A DNA stretch of 50,042 bases. Origin: a virus. This document shows positions 18,893 through 26,397 of this stretch, one piece after another. The position numbers and the translations under genes are program-made. Each line of letters starts with the position of its first letter. Position 1 is the first letter of the stretch. The stretch covers positions 1 to 50,042 of the IMG/VR virus record IMGVR_UViG_3300025133_000164; one strand, written 5' to 3'. Below the pieces are notes generated by a model. The model was not told where the DNA came from. It saw nothing but the letters and a program-made list of their open reading frames with translations, and made no database searches.

Positions 18893-20764
18893 CTACAGGG
18901 GGGATCCGGTCGGGCTTCCTTGGAAGCCGGCTTCGATGTCGGCGGGCAGGGGCGAACCCTGAGCAGGCCCCGGACCACCCGTCGGGAGGGCGGGAGGCTC
19001 GACGCCGGGAGGGAGATCCCCACCGGCCATGTTCGGGAGCGCACCGACGGGGCCACCAGCGGCGGGCGGACCCTCCGGAGCCGGGGGCTGCATCTGCTGC
19101 ATCTCCATCTGCTCCAGCATCTGCTTCACCATCTGGAGCTTCTGGTCGTCGACCATGATGTCCGTCATCTGGAGCGCCTGGAGCATCTTCTGGTAGAGCT
19201 TGATCTTGTCGACGATGGGCGAGTTGACCAGCATCTCCATGAAGTTCTGCATGTTGTTCAGCTGGACGAGGCGGTTGTTCTCCGTCGGGGAGTAGGGCAC
19301 CACGTCGTAGTCGTAGTCGAAGACGCCTTCGCCTCGGAAGTCCCGAAGCTCCTTTGCCCCGATGGCACCCATGTCCTTCCGGGTGACGTTGACCACCTCG
19401 CGCGAGTCCGTCAGACGGATCGCAAGCTCGGCGTCGTCCGCCATGAACTCCTCGTAGAGCGAGACGGCGGCGTGCGACATCCAGCCCACGGTGTCGTAGA
19501 CCTCCTTCATCCGACGCCCGTTCCGCGTACGAGTAGCGGTGTCCGCGAGCGCCACCTCGGTAGCGACGTCGGTGGTACCGACCGCTCCACGGGTGTATGC
19601 CGGGATGCCGAGCACGAACTCGATGATCTCGATGCAGCGGGCACGCATCTTGTCGAAGCTGGGCGACAGCTGCGGAGTCGGAGTCTGGCCGATGATGTCC
19701 TGGAGCGGCACGTTGTGCCGGCCATTCAGCTGGACCATCATGCCAGGGCTGACCGCGTTCCGCAGAGCAGCCATCGCCTGCTCGACGTTGTCGCACAGCC
19801 CGGCGTTCACGAGCAGGACAGGGATGGTGGTGTGGACGAACCACAGCTCCAAGCTGTCGATCTCGTTCAAGCGCTCCTGCACCGGAGCGATGAGCTTCAC
19901 ATCGGAGACGCCACCGATGTCCTGGATGGCATCGTTGAAGGTCATCAGGTGGAAGTTGCGCTTCAGCAGCCGGTACGGGAGGTCGTCCGACATGAGCGCG
20001 TCGGGGACCTCGTCGGCGTAGTGGAAGACCTTGTCGACGGTGTAGTCGTGGAACTCGTAGACGATCACCCACTTGAAGGCGTCCTTCGCCGGCTTCCCGG
20101 AGAAGTGATCCTCCCGGACTTGGTCTCGCAACCACTCCGGGTAGCCGGTGGCCTGGACCTTGTCGGAGGTGGCCTTGTCGTAGACGCCCTTGCCCTTGCC
20201 CTTCTTGTAGCGGCCGGGCGTCTTCACCCGCTGCTTGAACTCGGACTTGGTCATCGTGGTGACGTGGATGAAGTAGCGGATGTTCTCCCACCGATCCGCC
20301 GTCATGTCGAACCACCCACGGCGGGGGTCGATGCTGACGAACTCGGGGCGCGAGCGCTTGAAGTTCCACACTGCCTTCTGGAGGCCACGTCCGGTGATGG
20401 ACGCCTGGGTCGCCATCCGCCAGATGGCCTTGTGAGCCTTCTGATCCTTCAGCGTCGTGTTGGCGAGAGCCTCCCGGAAGATGGCCATGGGCTGGAGGGC
20501 CTTCCGTCGAGCGTTCACCGTCACCTGCGGGTTCGTCGGGCAGACGTTCGCGACCATGGTGTCGATGTAGGCGTACGGGTAGTTGGTCTCCAGGCTGAGG
20601 TCGCCATCGGACTCGGCGTCGCCACCGCTACCGGAGGGGCTGTCGACCGCAGGAGCGTTGTACTCGGACAGATACCAGCTCTGGTACCGGTCCCACTCCT
20701 CCCGCTCGTCGCGAGCCTTCTCCTTGTGGATCTTGATGATGTCGAGGTGCTCGGAGGTGTCCAC
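18893..20764 (-). CDS. portal protein
   Basis: 623 residues, GTG start at 20764. Helical N-terminus, then a wing-type region with IDPRRGWFDMTADRW, a linker with KQRVKTPGRYKKGKGK, and the helical core with LNEIDSLELWF, ATEVALAD and RRMKEVYDTVGWM. These features are typical of podoviral and siphoviral portals, which form a dodecameric ring at one head vertex and serve as the DNA channel. The C-terminal 120 residues begin with a Met/Gln-rich coiled coil (barrel) and then become Pro/Gly-rich and disordered. It lies 73 bases after the large terminase gene. Confidence 0.8.
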   Translation of the reverse strand: MDTSEHLDIIKIHKEKARDEREEWDRYQSWYLSEYNAPAVDSPSGSGGDAESDGDLSLETNYPYAYIDTMVANVCPTNPQVTVNARRKALQPMAIFREALANTTLKDQKAHKAIWRMATQASITGRGLQKAVWNFKRSRPEFVSIDPRRGWFDMTADRWENIRYFIHVTTMTKSEFKQRVKTPGRYKKGKGKGVYDKATSDKVQATGYPEWLRDQVREDHFSGKPAKDAFKWVIVYEFHDYTVDKVFHYADEVPDALMSDDLPYRLLKRNFHLMTFNDAIQDIGGVSDVKLIAPVQERLNEIDSLELWFVHTTIPVLLVNAGLCDNVEQAMAALRNAVSPGMMVQLNGRHNVPLQDIIGQTPTPQLSPSFDKMRARCIEIIEFVLGIPAYTRGAVGTTDVATEVALADTATRTRNGRRMKEVYDTVGWMSHAAVSLYEEFMADDAELAIRLTDSREVVNVTRKDMGAIGAKELRDFRGEGVFDYDYDVVPYSPTENNRLVQLNNMQNFMEMLVNSPIVDKIKLYQKMLQALQMTDIMVDDQKLQMVKQMLEQMEMQQMQPPAPEGPPAAGGPVGALPNMAGGDLPPGVEPPALPTGGPGPAQGSPLPADIEAGFQGSPTGSPL

Positions 20765-20837
20765 TTGTCAAGTCTCTTTCGGTAATATTCTCGCCGCCCA
20801 GCCCGTGGTGTGAGAAGGGAGCTTGGTGGGGCGCGAA

Positions 20838-22640
20838 TTACTTCCGTCGGCGGTTCCGACCCACCCTAACACGCTTCCGGCGGGACGATTCTCGGTGCCT
20901 TTCTTCCTTGAGGCGGTACTCCTGCACCTGATTCCAGGTCAGGTCCTTGAACAGGACAGCGTTTCCGGCCTTGTCGACCGCCTTTCGGGGCTTGATTCGC
21001 CTCGGAGCGAACCTCGCGCCCACCACTGCCATCATCAGGGCGCTGATCTTGTCCCAGTGGTGCCTGTCGCGGCGTCCCTTGCCCACCTTTCCGCGCGCTG
21101 TCTCCGCTCGGGCGCTGTCTTCGATGAGCTTGTCGTTCCGGTAGGTGACCAGCTGGCTGACGGTGTCCTTGTCGAGCAGAATCAGCTCGTCCTTCAGCCC
21201 GTCAGAGAGCCATCCGATCATCTCGTGGAGGCTCTTGCTGGTAGTGGCGAACCCAGGGCGGCGGGGCTTCTCGTAGAAGAGGTTCCGGTAGCCGCTCTGC
21301 TGGATGGAGGTGATCACGGCCTGTCCAACACCGTTGGACTCGACGATGATGTTGGCGTTGTTGTACCGCTCAGCCGTCAGGAGGAGGTGTCGGGTGAACT
21401 CCAGGGGAGGGCTGTGATCCGCGAAGGAAGCGACCTGGGTCCACTCCCCGTCCCACACCTTCAGCACCTGATAGGCGGCATGATCTCGGGCGGTGGAGCC
21501 TGCGGGGTCGACGCCGATGATGTACTGCGCCGCATCCTGCGGAGGTTCGAACTCCTTGTAGGGACCCTCCCACTCCTGGAGGTCCGGATTCTTCTGGTGC
21601 TTCTCGATGAGCGTCGGGTGGATGGCAGACCGGGAGGTGGCGACCCAGCAGGTGACGTCGTCGAAGGGGTAGAAGACGCGGAAGAGGTCGGGGTTCCGAC
21701 GGATCTCTGCGTCGGTGTCCAGCATCAGGCGCCGGAACTGGAGGTTGTCCCTCGTCAGGTAGATCCCGAACCTGCCGTGGGTGTCGGCGCTGTCGTCGGG
21801 GTTGCCGTTGGGGTTGCCGTACTGCTGGAGCATCTGAAGCTCCTCGTCGGTCAGCTTGTTCCGCTTGTCCCATGTACGGGCGTTCAGCTTCCCGTCCCAG
21901 AAGGGGAAGAAGCCGTAGACCAGCCGCCCCTTCCGGAGCTTGGCGTCCCGGCAGTGATCCTGCCACCACTCCACGGAGGGCTCGTCCGCCGGTGCGGGCG
22001 TCGCCTCGTTGATGACGAAGGCGTTGTCGCGCTGGATCATCGAGGGCCAGAAGTAGTTGAACTGCCCTGCCGCATCCGACCAGAAGGGAAGCTCGCTCCC
22101 GTGGAAGGAGTCGGGGGACTGCCCGATACCGACAGCGCCAGCCTCACCTGACAGGACGCGCATCCGCCCACCGACCTTGTCGTGGAAGGTCAGCTGGCGG
22201 CTCTCCCTCACAGGCAGCGTCGGGGCGCGTAGCTCCGCAGGCCATCGAGAGTGGAGGAAGTGGACACGGCGGTGGAGGTAGTCGGCGCGGTCCCTGGTAT
22301 CGGCGATCGTCAGATGGTCCCAGCCCGGAGTGTAGGCGGCCTTGGTGTAGCAGCCGTACTCGGCGGTCAGGGACTTGCCCCCCTGCCGGTAGCCGAGGCA
22401 GACATAGAAGGCGTTCTGCCCGTTGACCTGTGGAGGGTTCGACATGTACGCCAGCATCGACAGCTGGAGTCGGTGCGTGATCGCCTTGGGGTCGTAGTCG
22501 ACGAAGCTCGCGGTTCGGATGTCGTGGACCTGCCCCCACATGGGGAGGGACTGGATCGGAGACCGGAGCGTCGTGAGCAGCTTGCGCGCCGCAGCCTGCT
22601 GGGCCTTACTCGTGGAGCCAGGCTTGCTGAGGATGCTCAT
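20838..22640 (-). CDS. terL: terminase large subunit
   Basis: 600 residues from ATG 22640, overlapping the preceding stop (ATGA). An ATPase half carries a Walker-A-like GYRQGGKS (residues 83-90, Lys89). The nuclease half begins with IIGVDPAGS (Asp378), then IIVESNGVG, and a late WDKISALMMAVVG segment that supplies the last acidic residue. The tail is strongly basic (RRKRVRVGRNRRRK). It pumps DNA into the procapsid through the portal and cuts the concatemer. The first gene after it is the portal. Confidence 0.88.
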   Translation of the reverse strand: MSILSKPGSTSKAQQAAARKLLTTLRSPIQSLPMWGQVHDIRTASFVDYDPKAITHRLQLSMLAYMSNPPQVNGQNAFYVCLGYRQGGKSLTAEYGCYTKAAYTPGWDHLTIADTRDRADYLHRRVHFLHSRWPAELRAPTLPVRESRQLTFHDKVGGRMRVLSGEAGAVGIGQSPDSFHGSELPFWSDAAGQFNYFWPSMIQRDNAFVINEATPAPADEPSVEWWQDHCRDAKLRKGRLVYGFFPFWDGKLNARTWDKRNKLTDEELQMLQQYGNPNGNPDDSADTHGRFGIYLTRDNLQFRRLMLDTDAEIRRNPDLFRVFYPFDDVTCWVATSRSAIHPTLIEKHQKNPDLQEWEGPYKEFEPPQDAAQYIIGVDPAGSTARDHAAYQVLKVWDGEWTQVASFADHSPPLEFTRHLLLTAERYNNANIIVESNGVGQAVITSIQQSGYRNLFYEKPRRPGFATTSKSLHEMIGWLSDGLKDELILLDKDTVSQLVTYRNDKLIEDSARAETARGKVGKGRRDRHHWDKISALMMAVVGARFAPRRIKPRKAVDKAGNAVLFKDLTWNQVQEYRLKEERHRESSRRKRVRVGRNRRRK

Positions 22641-23053
22641 TCGGCTGCCGCCATCTCAGAGAGGATGGCTTCCGCCTCGTCCATCAAGTCGAGGGTGACC
22701 GCGACCTTCTGGTCCTCCAGCTGGGCGGGCTCCGCTGCCACCTCGATGGCACCCGCCCGGCGCGCCTGCTCCAGGTGGGCCTCCCGACTCTCCCCCTCGT
22801 TGGCGAGGGTGATGAGCTGGTTGATCTGGACCACGTTCCCCCCCGCCTCTGCGGGGCGACCAGCGGCGATGCACGCGAGGCAGAACTCCATGTGAGCACG
22901 CAGCTCCTTGGAGATCGTAGACTTCAGCTGCCCCTGGACCAGAGCGAGCATGACCTCCCGCGACAGGTCGATCAGGTCTTCGGGCTCCCGGATCTCCTCC
23001 CGCAGCATGGGGAGGTCGGCGGGCGGAGTCGGCGGTCGGGGGTTGCGCGCCAT
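22637..23053 (-). CDS. putative terminase small subunit
   Basis: 138 residues from ATG 23053, with GAGGAAG upstream; the frame is open further upstream but lacks a better start. Mostly helical, with a short Pro-rich N-terminus, a helical core (about 20-85) and a charged C-terminus. No clear helix-turn-helix can be read by eye. It is the first gene of the leftward operon and overlaps the large terminase by four bases, the standard location of the DNA-recognition subunit. Confidence 0.6.
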   Translation of the reverse strand: MARNPRPPTPPADLPMLREEIREPEDLIDLSREVMLALVQGQLKSTISKELRAHMEFCLACIAAGRPAEAGGNVVQINQLITLANEGESREAHLEQARRAGAIEVAAEPAQLEDQKVAVTLDLMDEAEAILSEMAAAE

Positions 23054-23128
23054 GTCTTCCTCGTTGTATACAGCGTAGTACCACACTGGGGACTGCCCAG
23101 GGGTGAGAGAATCGACTATGGAGGATCG
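23054..23128. promoter_or_regulatory. divergent control region between virion and rightward arms
   Basis: These 75 bases separate the leftward terminase start from the rightward ribbon-helix-helix gene, so promoters in both directions are expected here or nearby. The only AT-rich element is TTGTATACAGCG, containing the palindrome GTATAC, which offers a weak -10 (TATACA) for the leftward operon. GGAGG upstream of 23129 is the rightward ribosome site. No strong -35 is visible. Confidence 0.35.
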
Positions 23129-23443
23129 ATGCCTGAGTCTACCCGGTCCGATGCGCAGCTGACTGAAGCCGTTGAGGGCCTTGCGGAAGAGAAGCTCCGG
23201 GCATGGGAAAGGGAAGAGGAAGAGTTGCGCGCCGCACGAGTCGGTGAGCACAACACCTCCAAACTCGTCTCCGCCCGCATCCCCTACCTCCTGCTGGAGG
23301 ACGTCCGAGACTTCCAGGCGTACCTCGCAGGTCGACTCCCTCCGGAGGCGGCGAACACCGTCAACCGGACGACCGCCCTGACCGTCCTCCTCCGGTGGGG
23401 GCTGGCGAAGTGGCGACAAGAACACGGCACCACGGGCGGATAG
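23129..23443 (+). CDS. ribbon-helix-helix-like DNA-binding protein
   Basis: 104 residues from ATG 23129, chosen for the strong GGAGGATCG ribosome site; the frame is open upstream but there overlaps the terminase gene on the other strand. After a charged 40-residue helix come a short strand (KLVSARIP), a helix (LLEDVRDFQAYLAG) and a second helix (RTTALTVLLRWGLAKW), the layout of Arc/MetJ-type ribbon-helix-helix repressors. Located at the divergent junction, it is well placed to control the virion operon or its own arm. Inferred from pattern only. Confidence 0.5.
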   Translation: MPESTRSDAQLTEAVEGLAEEKLRAWEREEEELRAARVGEHNTSKLVSARIPYLLLEDVRDFQAYLAGRLPPEAANTVNRTTALTVLLRWGLAKWRQEHGTTGG

Positions 23444-23569
23444 CCGGTGCCCTGCCGGACCCTACCAACCGTAGGACTTGTCACACACGCTGACGGGATG
23501 GCCCGAGAGGTCGGCGAGGTGTGTGGATCCCCATCTTCGGTGGTGGCCGGACGGCTCGCGGGGTTGTAG

Positions 23570-24361
23570 ATGCCTCCGACTTGGAGTCCGTTCTCGGCGA
23601 TCGCTGGTCTGAGTCTCGCCGGTCGGCAGTGTCCGCCCGCTGGCTACTTCGACCTCGTCTTGGCGGTGCGCAGGTTCCCGCCCTACCTCAAGGGGCGCAG
23701 CCTCCAGCACACGGGGGTGTCGAAGTTCTACTTCAGGCACTTCAGGGAGGTCTCTCGCCTCAACCACTACCGGAATCGCCTGCTCACCGCCCCTACGGAC
23801 TGGCCCCCGATGGTGCGCGCTGCCTTTCGGCTCCGTTCACCGCCCACGCCCTACGAATGCGCGTGCTGCATGATCATGGATCCGCCCGGTACGCTCTCCT
23901 ACTGGAGGGGCGCGCACCAAAAGGACCTCCCGCTCGACCTGCGCCGCCGGCATTGGGCCCTCTGGTGGGGCTTCCTGGTAGGCTTTCCGCTACCCTACCT
24001 GGAGCGTCAGCTCGGACTCGACCCCATCCCCACGCTCTCTGCCCAGGTGCGCTGGATGATGACGTCCTCCCTACGCTTTGCAGCGTGGGCGCTGTCTTCC
24101 GACCTCACCCCAGCCGCCGTTTCGCCCTGGGAAGCGAAGGCCATCCTCGGGATCCAGACCGGCACCTCCTTCACAGCCTACGGAAAGACCGGCCCAGATG
24201 GAGGGACCTCCAGATCAGCAGGATGGCACCTGCCAACCCACGCCGCACAACGAGTCCTACGCTCCCCCCTGGTGAGAAGCCAGCTTCTATCTGGGGTTGC
24301 ACTGCATCCAATCCCACGCCCAGTGTATAGACCGGGCCTGGTATTCGGAGGACCAGAGTAA
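23570..24361 (+). CDS. hypothetical protein
   Basis: 263 residues. ATG 23570 directly follows a stop in its frame, so it is the first possible start; a later start (near 23660) is conceivable. Codon third positions are strongly G/C in this frame, while the overlapping 269-codon frame is not. The protein is rich in Arg, Leu, Pro and Trp, with a CACC-type Cys cluster near residue 100 and no recognisable family. It lies alone between the divergent region and a large control region. Confidence 0.5.
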   Translation: MPPTWSPFSAIAGLSLAGRQCPPAGYFDLVLAVRRFPPYLKGRSLQHTGVSKFYFRHFREVSRLNHYRNRLLTAPTDWPPMVRAAFRLRSPPTPYECACCMIMDPPGTLSYWRGAHQKDLPLDLRRRHWALWWGFLVGFPLPYLERQLGLDPIPTLSAQVRWMMTSSLRFAAWALSSDLTPAAVSPWEAKAILGIQTGTSFTAYGKTGPDGGTSRSAGWHLPTHAAQRVLRSPLVRSQLLSGVALHPIPRPVYRPGLVFGGPE

Positions 24362-24484
24362 GAAGCAGGGGAGATAGTAGGACCCCCAAAACGCTCCCCG
24401 CATGAAGGGACATGTCCGGCTTTAAAAAACCGGCCCCCCAAAGGGGGGGGTACCCCCCTCCCGCGCAGGGGCTGGAGGGCTCAC

Positions 24485-24564
24485 TGCGCAGGTGTTCAGG
24501 TGCACGGATGCGCAGGTGAACGGGGTAGCGCCTGAACGGGCGCACCGCTGCGCACGTGTTCACC
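24485..24564. repeat. inverted repeats with GGTGAAC/GTTCACC half-sites
   Basis: TGCGCAGGTGTTC (24485-24497) and TGCGCAGGTGAAC (24509-24521) are direct relatives. GGTGAAC (24515-24521) is matched by GTTCACC (24558-24564). They share the GGTG/CACC core with the dyads at 24597-24700, so the whole 220-base stretch may be a series of binding sites for one protein. Confidence 0.4.
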
Positions 24565-24596
24565 GGGGAAACCCCCCCCGATCCCCCCGGGCTCCA

Positions 24597-24700
24597 GGTG
24601 CGAAAACCGTTACGCACCCCCCCGGCCCTAAGTGCTCGAGATCCTTACGGTTTTCGGTAGTGCGTAGCGGGCTACGCAGGTGCGAACGGGATTACGCACC
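24597..24700. promoter_or_regulatory. two copies of dyad GGTGCGAA-N5-TTACGCACC
   Basis: The first copy is at 24597-24618 and the second at 24679-24700. Both have six-base arms (GGTGCG and CGCACC) with exactly ten bases between, of which the outer AA and TTA are also shared. The copies are 82 bases apart, close to eight helical turns. They lie about 40 and 120 bases upstream of a sigma-54-type promoter, the usual distance range for enhancer-binding activator sites. The activator is unknown. Confidence 0.55.
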
Positions 24701-24740
24701 AACGATCGCCGTAAGTGCCTGAAATCATTAGGGTTTCCGC
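24629..24740 (+). repeat. imperfect 29-bp direct repeat
   Basis: 24629-24657 and 24712-24740 both begin TAAGTGC and align at 22 of 29 positions without gaps. Each copy starts 10-12 bases after one of the GGTGCGAA-N5-TTACGCACC dyads, so the unit dyad plus tail (about 60 bases) is duplicated as a whole. The second copy ends exactly where the sigma-54-type promoter begins. Confidence 0.55.
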
Positions 24741-24756
24741 TGGCACGGGGCTTGCA
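24741..24756 (+). promoter_or_regulatory. sigma-54-type (-24/-12) promoter
   Basis: TGGCACG (24741-24747), four bases, then TTGCA (24752-24756) matches the RpoN consensus TGGCACG-N4-TTGCW at every fixed position, with the GG and GC elements at the right spacing. Transcription would start near 24768 and run into the accessory tract from 24933. No equally good match was seen in the other non-coding parts. Sigma-54 promoters need an enhancer-binding ATPase; the dyads upstream fit that. Presence of the motif is direct; use in vivo is inference. Confidence 0.6.
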
Positions 24757-24838
24757 CTACTTGCCCTCCCCCCTGGCGTCGGTCAGGGGGCGGCCCGCTC
24801 CTTCTCAGTCCCCCATACGTGTGTGTGCTGCTCTCCCT

Positions 24839-24914
24839 GAGAGACAGGCTCCAGGCTCAGTCTGGAGTCTCTCTCTCAGGTGAGAGCCTGAGACAGGAAC
24901 CACGGTGGTTCCTG
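24839..24914 (+). promoter_or_regulatory. structured mRNA leader with two hairpins
   Basis: First hairpin: GAGAGA (24839-24844) and CTCCAG (24849-24854) pair with CTGGAG (24862-24867) and TCTCTC (24868-24873). Second hairpin: CAGGAACC with GGTTCCTG (24894-24914), ending 18 bases before the ATG at 24933. The two lie downstream of the sigma-54-type promoter, in the leader of its transcript. They could protect the mRNA 5' end or regulate translation. Confidence 0.45.
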
Positions 24915-24932
24915 CACTGTAGAGAGAACATC

Positions 24933-25445
24933 ATGGACAACAACAAGTCCAAGAGCAAGTCCAAGAGCAAGTCCAACGGTTCGAAGAACATCGTGACCCG
25001 TGTCCAGTTCAGCGAACACAAGGTGGTCTTCCTGCCCTGCTGGTCGCCCGTCAAGGGGTCGGCCACGGACGAGGATGGCAACAAGTGCCTGCCGGCGTTC
25101 AAGCCGACCGGCTTCGTCGTGGCCCTGGAAGGGCCCGACGGAACGCTGACCATCGACCGCAACTGCGGAAACGGCCCCCGCCACGAGGATGCGCAGGACA
25201 AGAGCCTGTTCCCCTCCGGCCCGCGCTTCTGGTCCGCCGTCGCTCCCGGCTTCGCGTCGGGCACCGCGAAGGTGTCGTGGTTCGACCGCCAGCGCGACGC
25301 GGCACAGGATGCGGCGGAGCGCATCTGGCCGGACCTCTTGAACGTCGCACCGGAGGACGTCTCCATCGCCGACCGTGAGGCGGAAGCGGCCCGACTGGAG
25401 GCCGAATTCCGCGCTGAACTGCGCAAGTCGCTGGGGCTGGACTGA
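24933..25445 (+). CDS. hypothetical protein with Ser-Lys repeat N-terminus
   Basis: 170 residues from ATG 24933, chosen over upstream in-frame codons because it follows AGAGAGAAC and the leader hairpins. Residues 5-14 are five Lys-Ser dipeptides, making the N-terminus strongly basic. The rest is a mixed alpha/beta domain with three Cys and an Ala/Glu-rich C-terminal helix. As first gene after the sigma-54-type promoter it may be strongly made. The basic tail could bind nucleic acid. No family recognised. Confidence 0.6.
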   Translation: MDNNKSKSKSKSKSNGSKNIVTRVQFSEHKVVFLPCWSPVKGSATDEDGNKCLPAFKPTGFVVALEGPDGTLTIDRNCGNGPRHEDAQDKSLFPSGPRFWSAVAPGFASGTAKVSWFDRQRDAAQDAAERIWPDLLNVAPEDVSIADREAEAARLEAEFRAELRKSLGLD

Positions 25446-25491
25446 GAGAGGAGAGAGGGGAGAGCAGCACACCACGTAGGGAACCCCGAAC

Positions 25492-25543
25492 GGCTCCACC
25501 CGGAAACGGGTGGGGCCAGTTTCGGTCCAGGCTCGACAGCCTG
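25492..25543 (+). promoter_or_regulatory. two intergenic hairpins, first with GAAA tetraloop
   Basis: GGCTCCACCCG (25492-25502) pairs with CGGGTGGGGCC (25507-25517) around a GAAA loop (one G-T pair). CAGGCT (25528-25533) pairs with AGCCTG (25538-25543) around CGAC. GNRA-capped stems are very stable in RNA. They lie in the 170-base gap between two small genes. There is no T-tract, so an intrinsic terminator is less likely than an mRNA-processing or stabilising site. Confidence 0.5.
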
Positions 25544-25615
25544 TAGCTAAGAATCCAGGGCGTGCTTCCTGGGTTCCTACCTGCCTACTGTCAGCGGCAG
25601 CGAAAGGAAGACACA

Positions 25616-25834
25616 ATGCGAACGGCAACCCTCGCGAACCGGACGCGCGACCTGTACGCAGGTGCAGCTATCTGCCTGTACCGGCGCCAGTCCAGCATCG
25701 CCAACAGCATCGGCTCGACGGCGGACAAGATGCACCGCCAGCTGGAAGGGGTGAAGCTGGACAGCTGGGTGCGCGACGACCTGGAGAAGGAACGTCGGAA
25801 GTGGCAGGAAGCCCTCGCTGAGCACCGCTCGTAG
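25616..25834 (+). CDS. small hypothetical helical protein
   Basis: 72 residues from ATG 25616 (GAAAGGAAG upstream). Helical and charged, with a basic N-terminal half and an amphipathic C-terminal helix. Stands alone between two hairpin-bearing gaps. No family recognised. Confidence 0.5.
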   Translation: MRTATLANRTRDLYAGAAICLYRRQSSIANSIGSTADKMHRQLEGVKLDSWVRDDLEKERRKWQEALAEHRS

Positions 25835-25845
25835 TCAGACGGGAG

Positions 25846-25876
25846 GGGAGACGCTGGGTTCTACCTGGCTTCTCCC
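25846..25876 (+). promoter_or_regulatory. intergenic hairpin
   Basis: GGGAGA (25846-25851) pairs with TCTCCC (25871-25876). Inner pairing GCTGGGT with ACCTGGC and outer pairing with TTCT extend it. It is followed by CGCCTGTCTACTGACAGG, a tail whose relatives follow the other hairpins of this tract. Confidence 0.45.
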
Positions 25877-25936
25877 TTCTCGCCTGTCTACTGACAGGGG
25901 CCAGCCACGGTGGCTGGTCTACCCTTGGAGCTACCC

Positions 25937-26059
25937 ATGCTTCCCACGATCTACCTGCTCGCCATGCTGGTGAGTGAACAGGCCGAAGAAGACAGCGCCA
26001 CCCACTACGTGGTGACGGACAACGACACGCAGGACCAGACGCCCCCGGCGGACTCCTGA
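25937..26059 (+). CDS. 40-residue peptide, hydrophobic start
   Basis: ATG 25937 (TTGGAG upstream) to TGA 26059. A short hydrophobic start (MLPTIYLLAMLV) precedes a polar acidic tail. It overlaps the next ATG by one base. The hydrophobic part is rather short for a membrane span, so the peptide may be peripheral or exported. Function unknown. Confidence 0.45.
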   Translation: MLPTIYLLAMLVSEQAEEDSATHYVVTDNDTQDQTPPADS

Positions 26060-26397
26060 TGCCCCGTCCCTGGCATCTGGCCGAACAGGCCGTCATCGCC
26101 CGTAGGGAGGGGCGAGTCTCCGACGCTCTCTTCCTGTTCCGTGCTGCTGCTGAGCAGTCCAGGCGAGAGAGCGAGAGCGGGCGGGCGACCGACCCCTCCG
26201 GTCTGGCCGCTGTCCAGTACGACAGCGCAGCGGAGGCACTGCTCTCCAAGCTGCCCGATGGTGTGACCGAAGCCTCCCTGTCGGGTCACAGCTACGCTCC
26301 CTCCCTGGTGCACGCCGGAGAAGAGGTGTGCAAGCGCTGTCAGGTCGTCATCGCTGTCGGTGACAGCCAGGCCGGTGTGTGTGGGGGTGTCCGATGA
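26059..26397 (+). CDS. hypothetical protein with C-terminal Cys motif
   Basis: 112 residues from ATG 26059 (TGATG overlap). The N-terminal 60 residues form helices resembling a TPR-like pair (LAEQAVIARREGRVSDALFLFRAAAEQ). The end has CKRC and a third Cys near the C-terminus, possibly a half zinc knuckle. No family recognised. Confidence 0.5.
   Translation: MPRPWHLAEQAVIARREGRVSDALFLFRAAAEQSRRESESGRATDPSGLAAVQYDSAAEALLSKLPDGVTEASLSGHSYAPSLVHAGEEVCKRCQVVIAVGDSQAGVCGGVR

Larger units (their letters stand above)
24362..24932 (+). promoter_or_regulatory. 571-base non-coding control region
   Basis: No gene is visible. From left to right it contains: an imperfect hairpin CCGGCTTTAAAAAACCGG (24417-24434), which may end the gene before it; a run of G meeting a run of C around GGTACC (24443-24458); a cluster of inverted repeats (24480-24740); a sigma-54-type promoter (24741-24756); and a structured leader with two or three hairpins (24839-24914) before the gene at 24933. 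Each part is listed separately where it can be supported. Confidence 0.6.

Noticed and set aside
23521-24330. 269-codon frame overlapping the 263-residue gene
   Set aside because: Third codon positions are poor in G/C in this frame but rich in the frame starting at 23570; low-complexity Pro/Ala/Arg composition.
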